From contig NZ_CP098805.1 in the NCBI RefSeq assembly GCF_023821985.2, positions 5,199,001-5,263,000 on the forward strand: 64,000 bases of DNA, given 5' to 3'. The position numbers and the translations under genes are program-made. The DNA is from Dyadobacter chenhuakuii. Lineage in GTDB: Bacteria; Bacteroidota; Bacteroidia; Cytophagales; Spirosomataceae. Each line of letters opens with the position of its first letter. Position 1 is the first letter of the stretch. A model generated the notes under the pieces. It ran no database searches. It saw nothing but the letters and a program-made list of their open reading frames with translations, and was not told the DNA's origin. Below are positions 33,288-42,340 of the stretch, piece by piece.

Positions 33288-34035
33288 TTACAGAGTTTTT
33301 GGTTTTGCAAAAATGGCCTGCCGTTTAAGCCATAATTTGATTTTTTTGAAAAAATCCACTTTTCTGGGCTTGGGTTGCCCGTCATGAGTCAATTGATTGG
33401 CAAAGTTGAATAAAAGCCGTTTTGCATAAACCTTCTCCGCTACGTTGCCTTGCATCAGCTCACAGGCGAAACTTTCGATGTGCGCATTCAATATGCCATT
33501 GATAGAAACGGTATAGTAGCGACTTCTCTCCGCCTGAGGCTTGTTTCTATTTATTTCAGCGGAGCCGTTAAAGCGTGATCTGATGCGACATCAGGTAATC
33601 TGACACTGTCTTGTCCACCCTCGCCACATTCAGGTTTTGAATATAATGTCCGGTCGCTTCGGTATGGTAAATTTTTGCGCTGTGAAGTTTAACCTGTTTC
33701 CATTCCTTACTCGGTGCAAGCTCAAATAACTCATGGAAAAACGCTTTGTCAACCTTTTTATCCAGCCACATATCTTCCTGAAAATAAAGAATATAATCCT
33801 CTTCTATCTCAGTCGTCAGCAAGTAGGCCAATCTGTCTGACCAAGCTCCTTCCCCGGACTTAATGTTCTGAAATCCGTCAATATTGGCAGTTAAAATCTC
33901 AGTCGCGAAATAGTAATTACATTCAATAGCAAAGTCCCAATATTTGGAAAAGAAATATTCAAAACCTTTATACAGAAACTGATATCTGTCACAAGCGTGG
34001 ACTAATACGGCAACTTTTTTGGCGCAACGAAGCAT
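33288..34035 (-). pseudogene. Glycosyltransferase-like gene with a +1 frameshift
   Basis: Frame 1 runs from the ATG at 34035 for 155 residues (MLRCAKKVAVLVHACDRYQF, later DYILYFQEDMWLDK, ending SHQITL-stop at 33568). Frame 2 continues without gap as NGSAEINRNKPQAERSRYYT and ends at 33288. Joined they give about 249 residues, a natural length. The shift happens at CTT-TAA-C (33573-33567): slipping one base from CTT to TTT reads through the stop. The N-terminal half resembles small glycosyltransferase-like proteins. It is either a broken gene or a recoded one; sequence alone cannot decide. Confidence 0.65.
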
Positions 34036-34148
34036 AAGTCGGGATTAAATGACCGATGCGTTTTGCGGAAGTTGGGTTAATGAAGAAAGTGAAATAGCAT
34101 CCGGATCGGCCAATCCAATGTTCCTTAGGCCGGGATGAATGATTAAAT

Positions 34149-34787
34149 GGCAATCGCAAACAATCCCGGAGGGATGAGACGTAGGTAGCAACGAAATGCG
34201 CCGGATGATTTCTAAATCCCGGAGGGATGAAATGTTGGTAGCCACGAAATGCGCCGGATAATTTTTAATCCCGGAGGGATGAAATATTGGTAGCAACGAA
34301 ATGCGCCGGATGATTTTTAAATCCCGGAGGGATGAAATATTGGTAGCCACGAAATTCCCGGATAATGTTTTAAATCCCGGAGGGATGAAACATCATGCAT
34401 CTTGTTGCATCCCTCCGGGATTTTACATTGTTTTCGATTGCCTCTTGCTACCGATATTTCATCCCTCCGGGATTTTACATTGTTTGCGATTGCCTCTTGC
34501 TACCGATATTTCATCCCTCCGGGATTTTACATTGTTTGCGATCGCCTTTTGTTACCGATATTTCATCCCTCCGGGATTTTACATTGTTTGCGATTGGCTC
34601 TTGCTACCGATATTTTATCCCTCCGGGATTTTACATTGTTTGCGATTGTTTTTTGTTACCAATATTTCATCCCTCCGGGATTTATGTTGTTTGCGATTGC
34701 CTCTTGTTACCGATATTTCATCCCTCCGGGATTTTACATTGTTTGCGATTGCCTCTTGCTACCGATATTTCATCCCTCCGGGATTTA
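34149..34787. repeat. Two-armed array of ~52-bp hairpin repeats (array 2)
   Basis: Thirteen units: five on the left in one orientation and eight on the right in the other. The right-arm cores begin at 34408, 34460, 34512, 34564, 34616, 34668, 34719 and 34771, a period of 52 bp with one 51. The core is again ATCCC-GGA-GGGAT plus a GGTAGC tail. Left-arm spacers hold ACGAAATGCGCCGGAT and right-arm spacers hold TTGTTTGCGATTGCCTC. The outermost left spacer (GGCAATCGCAAACAAT, 34149-34164) is of the right-arm type. Long open frames here are translations of the repeat and are not genes. Confidence 0.95.
34372..34423. terminator. Central hairpin of array 2
   Basis: Positions 34372-34392 pair with 34403-34423 over 21 bp with one mismatch, around a 10-nt loop. 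A and T runs lie at the ends. The plan is the same as the centre of array 1, including the loop length. It may terminate transcription in both directions; this is inference. Confidence 0.55.
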
Positions 34788-34802
34788 TTTCTTTGATCTT
34801 TT

Positions 34803-35141
34803 TTATGCCAGCCTTGTACCATTCGGGACATCGAAGTCGGGGCTGGATAGGATTACTTCGCCGTCGGGGAGGATGAAGCCGGTGGTCAGGACTTCGGATT
34901 TGAAGTCTGCTATTTGTTTGACGGGAAAGTTTGTGACGCACAAAACCTGCTTGCCGAGAAGCTGCTCTTTGGTGTAACGTTTGGTGATCTGGGCCGAACT
35001 GTTTTTGATCCCGATCTCCGGACCAAGGTCGATTTTGAGTTTGAATGCTGGTTTCCGTGCTTTTGGGAAATCATCAACCTGAATAATGGTTCCTGCCCTG
35101 AGGTCTACATTTTCAAAATCCTGCCAGGTGATCGTGTCCAT
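34803..35141 (-). CDS. csaA: tRNA-binding domain protein CsaA
   Basis: 112 residues from the ATG at 35141 (MDTITWQDFENVDLRAGTII). The EMAP/OB-fold tRNA-binding core is typical: VDLRAGTIIQVDDFPKARKP, LGPEIGIKNSSAQI and VLCVTNFPVKQI. CsaA acts as a small RNA- or protein-binding chaperone; its exact role in Bacteroidota is not known. The frame extends 14 codons further upstream but without similarity. It ends just after array 2 and is divergent from the lactonase gene. Confidence 0.9.
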   Translation of the reverse strand: MDTITWQDFENVDLRAGTIIQVDDFPKARKPAFKLKIDLGPEIGIKNSSAQITKRYTKEQLLGKQVLCVTNFPVKQIADFKSEVLTTGFILPDGEVILSSPDFDVPNGTRLA

Positions 35142-35249
35142 ATGCTGCGTTTTTGTGAAGCAATCTGTTTTTATATTATTCAAAATAACATTAAAAATGC
35201 CTTTTGCGCTGCTTTCCCTTTCAAGTTGCCTTTACAAAATCAAAAAATT

Positions 35250-36350
35250 ATGAAAAAGCTATTCACAGTCTTTGCCTTGTTGCTGGCCGGTTTGGTAAGC
35301 ATTTCATTCCAGGATAAAACGGTGGCATTCTATATCGGAACTGCGGACAAAGGTGCGAATTCTTCTGTTTCCCTTTGCGAGTTGAACATGTCTACGGGAC
35401 AGGTTACCGTGATCGATACATTCAATAATTGCGTCGGTCCCGGCTATGTGGCGATTTCACCTAATAAGAAAAATCTGTATGCCGTGGGGGGCGATAAAAT
35501 TGTGGCTTTTGCAATCGGAGGAGATAAAAAACTGACTTACCTGAACAGCGAATCATCGGCTGGTGCTGGTCCTTGCCACGTTTCTGTGCATCCTTCCGGT
35601 AAGGCCGCATATGTATCCAATTATGGAGGTGGAAGCTTTTCCGCTTATGATTTGCAGCCTGATGGCAAGGTTTCGGCGGCAGTTCTTAAAGAACAATATT
35701 CAGGAACAGGCCCGAACGAAAAGCGCCAGGATAAAGCACACGCGCATTTTGCAACCGCGTCGCCGGATGGGAAATATGTGTATGTAACGGACCTGGGATC
35801 AGACAAAATCATGAATTACGTGGCGGATAGCAAAGGAGCGTTAAAACCTAATGCGGCGCAGCCATTTTTCTCAGGCAAGCCAGGCGCAGGACCGCGGCAT
35901 TTGATCATTCATCCTTCGGGAAAATCACTTTTCCTGCTGAATGAGCTGGAAGCAACGCTCACTTCGTGCACCATTGATAAAAATGGGGTGATTAAAGCGC
36001 TAAACACCTATCCGACGATCCCGGCAGATTATGCAGGGCCTACCAACACCAGCTCGGCGATTCATTTGCATCCCAACGGCAAGTTTGTCTATGTGTCCAA
36101 TCGTGGGCACAACTCCATCAGCGCATTTAAAATCGGTGCTAACGGTGCGTTGGAAATGGTGGATCAGCAGACGAAGTCAATCGCTATTCCGCGCGATTTT
36201 AACATTGATCCTAGCGGAAAGTTTATGATCGTTGCTAATCAATCTACTGATAATCTGGTAATTTACGATGTCGATGCTGCTACCGGGAAATTCAGCTTCC
36301 GGCAGGAGAGCATTGGCGTGAAGGCGCCAATTTGCGTGGCTTTCTTATAA
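35250..36350 (+). CDS. Lactonase-like seven-bladed propeller (exported)
   Basis: 366 residues from the ATG at 35250 (MKKLFTVFALLLAGLVSIS, signal peptide). The open frame starts much earlier in the csaA region, but that part is shadow. The propeller repeats are regular: AFYIGTADKGANSSVSLC, HVSVHPSGKAAYVSNYGGGS, HLIIHPSGKSLFLLNE and IHLHPNGKFVYVSNRGHNS. This is the lactonase (Pgl/YbhE-like) family. Because it is exported, the cytoplasmic 6-phosphogluconolactone role of Pgl is unlikely; the substrate is unknown. The stop overlaps the convergent TlpA-type gene by 6 nt. Confidence 0.87.
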   Translation: MKKLFTVFALLLAGLVSISFQDKTVAFYIGTADKGANSSVSLCELNMSTGQVTVIDTFNNCVGPGYVAISPNKKNLYAVGGDKIVAFAIGGDKKLTYLNSESSAGAGPCHVSVHPSGKAAYVSNYGGGSFSAYDLQPDGKVSAAVLKEQYSGTGPNEKRQDKAHAHFATASPDGKYVYVTDLGSDKIMNYVADSKGALKPNAAQPFFSGKPGAGPRHLIIHPSGKSLFLLNELEATLTSCTIDKNGVIKALNTYPTIPADYAGPTNTSSAIHLHPNGKFVYVSNRGHNSISAFKIGANGALEMVDQQTKSIAIPRDFNIDPSGKFMIVANQSTDNLVIYDVDAATGKFSFRQESIGVKAPICVAFL

Positions 36351-37748
36351 CTTTCTTGCCAGTTTGTTCTGGTAATAATTCAGAAAGTCTTCCAGTTGTT
36401 CCACTGGCATTTTGCGGGCGATGATCTTTTTATTTTTATCCAGAATATAGATCATCGGCGTTGTTACCACGTCGAATTTCTTGATGAAATCGATCTGGTT
36501 CAATGCGTCAAAGCCGTTCGGGACTTCTTCCAGGTGGAATGTCTTGATGAATGTTTTCCATTCTTCCATGTTATGGTCGGTGGAAACGGTCATGATCTTG
36601 ATCCCCTTGGCCTTATTCTTGTCATAAAAAGCTTTCAGTTTCGGGGTGGCTTCCTTGCAGTGCCCGCAGGTCGGCGAGTAGAAGAAAATGACGCTGTAAT
36701 TGGCGTCCAGGTCCTGAACGCTGATCTTTTTGCCTGCCGGATCAGTCAGTGTCAGCGCTGGGAAGGTTTTATCGACCAGCAGATCTTTCAATGTATTTAC
36801 CTTTTCGGCAATGCGTTTTTTGACGTCCTCCGAAGTGCCCATTTCGCCGGACAGATAGTATTTCTGCGCCATATGCACCCAAACGGCCTCCGTACCAACC
36901 GTTTTGGGATTTTCGTATTGGTTGGTAATGTATAAAACAACCTGCGACTTCACATCCTTATTTGCCGATGCCTTTTTCGCCAGCATATCCGCATCCTTAA
37001 TCAGTGAATCCGGTCTCTGAACGACCAGATTCTTGATATAGCGGTCGAGTTTTGGTTCGAGAAAAGGTGTGTTGATGATCCTGGCGTCGGAGAAGTCGAA
37101 GTTGTCCCAGTAATGTGCTTTGTAATAATTAAAAACCCAGATCGAATCCGGTTTGCCGCTCGCCAGTTTCGGCGCAGCAGGAATCTCCGGGTCGGCAGAC
37201 ATTTTAAGCAATTTTACTGTAAATGCGTCTGCGTTGTCAGCCAGCATTATTAAACGAGATGCATTAAAGCTGTCTTGTAAAGCCTTGATCTTGGTTCCCG
37301 CATCCGCGCTGCCGCTTTTCTTCAATGCTTCAATTTCCAGCGCGCCAGCTTTTAATTTCTTTTGATAAGTATAAAAAAGCTCGTTTTCTGCTGAGCCTGT
37401 CACCTTCATATTGCCAATGGCGTCAACTGTATCAGTTTCGATTGAGAAATTGCGCTCCTTTCCGGAATACACCAGTTCCACCCAGCTGCGGTTACCGGGG
37501 AAAAGGATAACGTATAAGCCTCCCGGAAGATCTGTTTTTCCTTCAAAAACTACTTTTCCCGTCGCATCAGCCTTCGCTGTGTCTTTTGGGACGAAAGTGG
37601 TGTTGTTCCGGCTGTAATGCCCGATTACCAGTGACGAATCCGCAAGTCCTTTAATGGTTGCCTGAATGCGATAGCCTTGTGAAAAAGCCGTTTGGGAAGC
37701 TGCAAAAAGCACCAGGATAAGAAGTAAAGTGCGGTTGTATTTTTTCAT
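36345..37748 (-). CDS. TlpA-type thioredoxin with DUF4369-like N-terminal domain
   Basis: 467 residues from the ATG at 37748, with a signal peptide ending at TAFSQ. The N-terminal part (YRIQATIKGLADSSLVIGHY) is the beta-rich DUF4369 domain. The C-terminal thioredoxin fold has the active site FFYSPTCGHCKEATPKLKAF (CxxC) and the cis-Pro segment VVTTPMIYILD. It would reduce disulfides or help assemble haem or copper proteins in the periplasm. In contrast with the protein at 1143-2600, the redox pair is intact. Confidence 0.9.
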   Translation of the reverse strand: MKKYNRTLLLILVLFAASQTAFSQGYRIQATIKGLADSSLVIGHYSRNNTTFVPKDTAKADATGKVVFEGKTDLPGGLYVILFPGNRSWVELVYSGKERNFSIETDTVDAIGNMKVTGSAENELFYTYQKKLKAGALEIEALKKSGSADAGTKIKALQDSFNASRLIMLADNADAFTVKLLKMSADPEIPAAPKLASGKPDSIWVFNYYKAHYWDNFDFSDARIINTPFLEPKLDRYIKNLVVQRPDSLIKDADMLAKKASANKDVKSQVVLYITNQYENPKTVGTEAVWVHMAQKYYLSGEMGTSEDVKKRIAEKVNTLKDLLVDKTFPALTLTDPAGKKISVQDLDANYSVIFFYSPTCGHCKEATPKLKAFYDKNKAKGIKIMTVSTDHNMEEWKTFIKTFHLEEVPNGFDALNQIDFIKKFDVVTTPMIYILDKNKKIIARKMPVEQLEDFLNYYQNKLARKL

Positions 37749-37855
37749 CAAGGTAAAAGTTGTTAGCTTATGAATGTTATATTTGGCTGGATCAAATTCT
37801 GCGCAGGCCACAAAATTAACTTCAAAACGATAACTTCTATCAGCATCTTATCCAA

Positions 37856-38629
37856 ATGTTTTATTTTCTGTCCAAAGCAATAGATTTTGTGGCAATGCCG
37901 CTAAGCATTGTGTTCTTTTTGCTGCTTTACAGCTTGTTTACCAGCCGACGCAAGGCAAGAAAAACAGCCGCTATATCTGCTTTTGTGGTGCTGTATCTCA
38001 TCTCAAATACTTTTCTGGTTAACGCCGCGCTGAACTGGTGGGAACCCAGGCAGGTTAACTTGCGCGATATCCATGAAGTCTATGATGTAGGGGTTTTACT
38101 TTCGGGCGGTTTGATGGATTCCAATCACCCGGATGAGGACCATCCCGTTCTGGGGAAGCGGGGCGACCGGGTTTTGCAGACCTTTCTGCTTTATAAGACA
38201 GGTAAAATCAAAAAAATCCTGATCACCGGAACAAGCTCGGATCAGCGGATATTTTTAGGAAAAGGGGAAACCAGGCTTGCTGCCAGATTAATGGTGAAAT
38301 GGGGCGTGCCGGTCGAAGACATTATATTTGAAGAAAAGGCCCGAAATACGCGAGAGAATGCGAAGTTTTCAGCTTCAATTTTAAAACAAAAATTTCCTTC
38401 CGGTAAATATGTGCTGATCACCTCAGCATTCCATATGCGCCGGTCGGCCGGATGTTTTAATAAAGTAGGCATTCAGGCTGCCACTTTTCCGGCCGACTTC
38501 TATGGTGTGTATTATCAACTAAGGTTGCAGGATTTCCTGATCCCTGATCCCGGCGCGATCGCCGCTTTCAGCATGCTTTGGCATGAATGGATAGGGAATG
38601 TTGTTTACAAATTGGTGGGTTACACCTGA
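37856..38629 (+). CDS. YdcF/SanA-family (DUF218) membrane protein
   Basis: 257 residues. Two N-terminal membrane helices (AMPLSIVFFLLLYSLF and ISAFVVLYLISNTFLVNAAL) precede the DUF218 fold: VGVLLSGGLMDSN, GKIKKILITGTSSD, EEKARNTRENAKFSASIL and VLITSAFHMRRSAGCFNK. The conserved Arg-Asn-Thr-x-Glu-Asn and S-x-x-H-M-x-R motifs are intact. Members influence envelope integrity and lipid-carrier handling (ElyC, SanA); the molecular activity is not known. Start and spacing look normal. It converges on pfkA with a 13-nt gap. Confidence 0.88.
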   Translation: MFYFLSKAIDFVAMPLSIVFFLLLYSLFTSRRKARKTAAISAFVVLYLISNTFLVNAALNWWEPRQVNLRDIHEVYDVGVLLSGGLMDSNHPDEDHPVLGKRGDRVLQTFLLYKTGKIKKILITGTSSDQRIFLGKGETRLAARLMVKWGVPVEDIIFEEKARNTRENAKFSASILKQKFPSGKYVLITSAFHMRRSAGCFNKVGIQAATFPADFYGVYYQLRLQDFLIPDPGAIAAFSMLWHEWIGNVVYKLVGYT

Positions 38630-38642
38630 TCTGCCATCTCAG

Positions 38643-39617
38643 TTACACACTCAATATTTTTACCATTCTCAACAAATCTTCATTAATAGGCTTGGGAAGG
38701 CGGATTGTGTCTTCAAAAGGCGTGTAAACCAGGTCATTGTTGATAATCCCTGCCATTACATTCTTTTGTCCGCCAATCAAACCTTCCAGAGCGCCAAGGC
38801 CCAGACGGCTCGCCAAAATACGGTCATAAGCAGATGGAGGACCTCCGCGTTGCGTGTGACCCAATGTGGTTACGCGGATATCCGCATTCTCATCCACCTG
38901 GCCTTTGATCTTTTCTGCCACTTCCTGTGCGCTTCCTTCGTCGTCACCTTCCGCTACAATAATGATTGAAGAAGATTTAGAACGGCTCCAACCTTGTTTT
39001 AAAGTTTCGACCACTTCGGAGATCGGCGTAAGGACTTCCGGCACCATTACCAGTTCCGCACCGCCTGCAATTCCGGACTGCACGGCAATGTAACCTGAGT
39101 CGCGGCCCATTACTTCAATAAAAAATATCCGGTCGTGCGAGCTCGCTGTGTCGCGTATCCTGTCGATCGCGTCTAATGCCGTATTTACAGCCGTATCGAA
39201 TCCAATCGTATAGTCGGTTCCGTACAAGTCGTTGTCGATCGTTCCCGGCGCGCCCACGGTTGGAATGCCGTATTCGTTGCCAAAGATCATCGCACCCGTG
39301 AATGTTCCGTTTCCGCCGATCGCAACCAGTCCTTCGATGCCAGCTGCCTGAAGGTTATCATATGCAGTTTTCCGTCCTTCCGGCGTCATGAACTCCTTGC
39401 TTCTCGCCGATTTGAGGATCGTTCCTCCTCTTTGTACTATATTGCTAACCGAGTGGGACTCCATTTTATAGAGATCACCGGCAATCATTCCGCTATATCC
39501 TCGTCTTATTCCATAAACTTCGATCCCATGGTAGCAAGCTCCGCGCACCACCGCCCTAATGCAGGCGTTCATACCCGGGGCATCTCCTCCTGAGGTAAAT
39601 ACTCCAATTCTTTTCAT
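38643..39617 (-). CDS. pfkA: 6-phosphofructokinase
   Basis: 324 residues, the standard bacterial PfkA length. FTSGGDAPGMNACIRAVVR, GTILKSARSKEF, PGTIDNDLYGTDYTIGFDTA and FIEVMGRDSGYIA are all present. The catalytic aspartates are in TIDND (Asp128, Asp130). At the metal/nucleotide position the usual GGDGS is GGNGTF, so Asp103 is replaced by Asn, while Gly104 (ATP type rather than PPi type) is kept. The enzyme phosphorylates fructose 6-phosphate, the committed step of glycolysis. A candidate promoter lies upstream at 39684-39691. Confidence 0.95.
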   Translation of the reverse strand: MKRIGVFTSGGDAPGMNACIRAVVRGACYHGIEVYGIRRGYSGMIAGDLYKMESHSVSNIVQRGGTILKSARSKEFMTPEGRKTAYDNLQAAGIEGLVAIGGNGTFTGAMIFGNEYGIPTVGAPGTIDNDLYGTDYTIGFDTAVNTALDAIDRIRDTASSHDRIFFIEVMGRDSGYIAVQSGIAGGAELVMVPEVLTPISEVVETLKQGWSRSKSSSIIIVAEGDDEGSAQEVAEKIKGQVDENADIRVTTLGHTQRGGPPSAYDRILASRLGLGALEGLIGGQKNVMAGIINNDLVYTPFEDTIRLPKPINEDLLRMVKILSV

Positions 39618-39683
39618 TTAATTTCGGGTTACTTCTTTCGTTCTCTGTTCAGCTCCTTTAAAATCTTAAAGGCACAATTTCCG

Positions 39684-39691
39684 CAAATTTA
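39684..39691 (-). promoter_or_regulatory. Candidate -7 element for pfkA
   Basis: On the minus strand TAAATTTG fits TAnnTTTG, 67 nt before the pfkA start. The -33 side is weak. Confidence 0.4.
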
Positions 39692-39791
39692 TCCGGTATT
39701 TTCTTAAAATATACGACCTGATTCCGAATTCTGTTAAAAAAATGCCGGATGAAGATTCGAATTTTACACCTCAAACATATATCATTACTTA

Positions 39792-39799
39792 TATATTTG
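39792..39799 (+). promoter_or_regulatory. Candidate -7 element for the YfhO gene
   Basis: TATATTTG fits TAnnTTTG and ends 34 nt before the start codon at 39834, a normal leader length for this phylum. Confidence 0.5.
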
Positions 39800-39833
39800 C
39801 GGCTGTTAATAGAAATTTAATATGCATTAACGA

Positions 39834-42338
39834 ATGAAAAATTTGATTTCATGGCAGCGTGCCTGGCCGCATCTTGTAGCGGTTGTTGGATTTATGATTC
39901 TTTCCATCGCGTACGTTTCTCCTGTTTTACAGGGCAAAAAACTCACTGCGCAGGATGATGTCCAGGCCAAGGGAGCTGCACGGGAAGTTTTGGATTATAA
40001 AAAACAAACCGGCGTATGGTCTGGCTGGACCAACGGGATGTTCTCAGGAATGCCTGCTTACCTCGTTGCCGCCGATTATCCCACGAGCGTTTCCACCAAG
40101 CTCGGGCAGGCTATTAACCGGCTTCTGCCCGCGCCAGCCAATTATTTCCTTATTGGCATGGTGAGTGCATATATTCTTTTTCTGGTGCTGGGGGCCGGGA
40201 GCTGGCTGGCCGCAATCGGTGGCGTTGCTTTCGCTTTTTCAGCATTCAATGTTATTAATCTCGAAGCGGGGCACGTTTCTCAGGTGATCGCGATCATGTA
40301 CGCGCCGGGTGTTCTGGCAGGTGTGATCCTGGCTTTCAGGAAAAACTGGCTGGCGGGAGCCGCATTAACAGGCCTTTTTCTATCCCTGGAGCTTTACGCT
40401 AACCACGTTCAGATCACCTATTATCTTGGGATCGGGATCATTATATTGGTTATTATAGAGAGTGTTTCCTATATCAAAAAGGGGTTAGTTAAAGATCTTA
40501 CATTGGTTTTGGCTGGTCTTGCTTTCGCCGCTGTTGTGGCTGTGGGTACGCATACGACACGCCTTTGGAATGCATTTGATTATACAAAAGAAACCATCCG
40601 CGGAAAATCCGAGCTTACGCCGCGGGCAACGCCGGGCGGTGCGGCAACGGCCGAGGCAAACGGGAACGGCCTGGACAAACAATATGCTTTTACATATAGT
40701 TATGGCTTCGGCGAATTGCTGACGCTGGTTATTCCCAACGCTTATGGCGGCACATCCTACGGCCCGCTTACCAACAGTTCCGAATCCTATAAGACATTAG
40801 TTGCAAGAGGAGTAGATCCTGCGTCTGCATTGAGTGTGATCCAGCAAATGCCGCTTTACTGGGGCGATCAGCCGATTATGGGCGGGCCGAACTATGTTGG
40901 CATTATCGTCTTCTTTCTTTTTGTTTTAGGTTTATTTATTGTAAAAAATCCGATCAAATACTGGGCTGGGGGCGTTATCCTGCTCTACATTATATGGGCT
41001 TTGGGTAAAACTTTTGCAGGGGTCAATTACCTGTTTTTTGACTATTTTCCTATGTTCAACAAGTTCAGGGCGATGACCATGGTCGTGTCGCTTGCGCAGC
41101 TTTTAATGGTGCTGGTAGGCGTGCTTGCGTTGATCGAGATCGTTCAAAAACGTGTAGAATGGAAAGAATTTCAGAAATCTTTCCTCATGACATTGGGCAT
41201 AACTGGGGGTGTTACGCTTATTCTGGCGCTTATGCCGGGCGTATTTTTCGATTTCCAGGCAGCAAGCGATCCGCAATATGTTGAACAATATCTAATGCCG
41301 CAGATGCAGGATAAGGCATTTGCCCAGCAATTCATGAATTCCATTGTTCAGGATCGTGCCAGTTTGATGAAAAACGATGCGATCCGAAGCCTGATATTCC
41401 TTTTGCTGGCCGCCGGGCTGGTTTGGTTTGCCATGAAGGATAAGGTAAAACCCGTCCTGTTCTACGGAACGCTGCTGATACTTGTGATTTTCGACCTTTT
41501 TGGTATTGACAAAAGATATCTGAATGATGAAGACTTTCTGAGCAGTTATGCGGCTCAGAGCGTAACCACGCCATCTCCGGCTGACGAGCAAATTTTGCGC
41601 GATCCGGATCCGAATTACCGTGTTTACGATCTTTCATCGCGGCAAGGACCAACCAACAGCGCTGACGCTTCGTATTTTCACAAATCACTGGGTGGTTATC
41701 ACGGCGCAAAACTGCGTCGCTATCAGGAATTGTTTGAGCGGCAACTCGCTACGCAAAAGCCTAATGCCAACATTATTAATATGTTGAACACCAAGTACAT
41801 CCTTTTCCCGGATCAGCAAGGCAATAAAGTGGCCCAAACTAACCCCGATGCTCTTGGCAATGCGTGGTTTGTGAAAAGTTATAAGGTTGTGCCTAATGCA
41901 GATGCAGAAATGGCCGCATTGGATTCATTAAAACCAAAAGAAGAAGCAGTTCTTGACCAAAAATTCGCTGCCAAGCTCGCGGGCCTTACTTTACAACCCG
42001 ACTCGACGGATAAGATCGTCCTGACCAGCTACAAGCCCAATGAACTGACCTACGAAAGCAACTCAAAAGCAGAAGGTTTAGCTGTATTTTCAGAGATATA
42101 TTACAATGTCCGTGACGAATGGAAGGTTACTATCGATGACAAACCGGCCGATATGTTGCGTGCAAATTACATTCTGCGGGCGTTAAGGGTCCCTGCCGGA
42201 AAGCATACGATCAAATTCAGTTTCGAGCCCGTTTCTGTTGCTATTGGAAGTAAAATTGACCTGATTAGCTCGATATTATTGGTCGCATTGATCGCCGGGG
42301 CCATTTTTGTACAAACCAAAAAAGAGAAAAACGCATAG
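39834..42338 (+). CDS. YfhO-family polytopic membrane protein
   Basis: 834 residues with about 12 hydrophobic helices (VVGFMILSIAYVSPVLQG, LTLVLAGLAFAAVVAVGTH, AGGVILLYIIWALGKTFAG). Between helices 1 and 2, DDVQAKGAAREVLDYK and GMFSGMPAYL are conserved in the family. The C-terminal third is periplasmic, with PNANIINMLNTKYILFPDQQ and a final beta-sandwich-like part (VFSEIYYNVRDEWKVTIDDK), then one last helix. YfhO proteins are related to GT-C-like glycosyltransferases and in Bacillus are tied to teichoic acid glycosylation. The role in Bacteroidota is unknown. It is followed by a YfiT-like gene after 2 nt, probably co-transcribed. Confidence 0.88.
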   Translation: MKNLISWQRAWPHLVAVVGFMILSIAYVSPVLQGKKLTAQDDVQAKGAAREVLDYKKQTGVWSGWTNGMFSGMPAYLVAADYPTSVSTKLGQAINRLLPAPANYFLIGMVSAYILFLVLGAGSWLAAIGGVAFAFSAFNVINLEAGHVSQVIAIMYAPGVLAGVILAFRKNWLAGAALTGLFLSLELYANHVQITYYLGIGIIILVIIESVSYIKKGLVKDLTLVLAGLAFAAVVAVGTHTTRLWNAFDYTKETIRGKSELTPRATPGGAATAEANGNGLDKQYAFTYSYGFGELLTLVIPNAYGGTSYGPLTNSSESYKTLVARGVDPASALSVIQQMPLYWGDQPIMGGPNYVGIIVFFLFVLGLFIVKNPIKYWAGGVILLYIIWALGKTFAGVNYLFFDYFPMFNKFRAMTMVVSLAQLLMVLVGVLALIEIVQKRVEWKEFQKSFLMTLGITGGVTLILALMPGVFFDFQAASDPQYVEQYLMPQMQDKAFAQQFMNSIVQDRASLMKNDAIRSLIFLLLAAGLVWFAMKDKVKPVLFYGTLLILVIFDLFGIDKRYLNDEDFLSSYAAQSVTTPSPADEQILRDPDPNYRVYDLSSRQGPTNSADASYFHKSLGGYHGAKLRRYQELFERQLATQKPNANIINMLNTKYILFPDQQGNKVAQTNPDALGNAWFVKSYKVVPNADAEMAALDSLKPKEEAVLDQKFAAKLAGLTLQPDSTDKIVLTSYKPNELTYESNSKAEGLAVFSEIYYNVRDEWKVTIDDKPADMLRANYILRALRVPAGKHTIKFSFEPVSVAIGSKIDLISSILLVALIAGAIFVQTKKEKNA

Positions 42339-42340
42339 CC

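Noticed and set aside
34301..34977. Long open frames inside array 2 (about 190 residues) and similar ones in array 1
   Set aside because: They are translations of the 52-bp repeat in several frames (recurrent FIPPGF and SLRDF-type peptides) and have no start or composition of a real protein.
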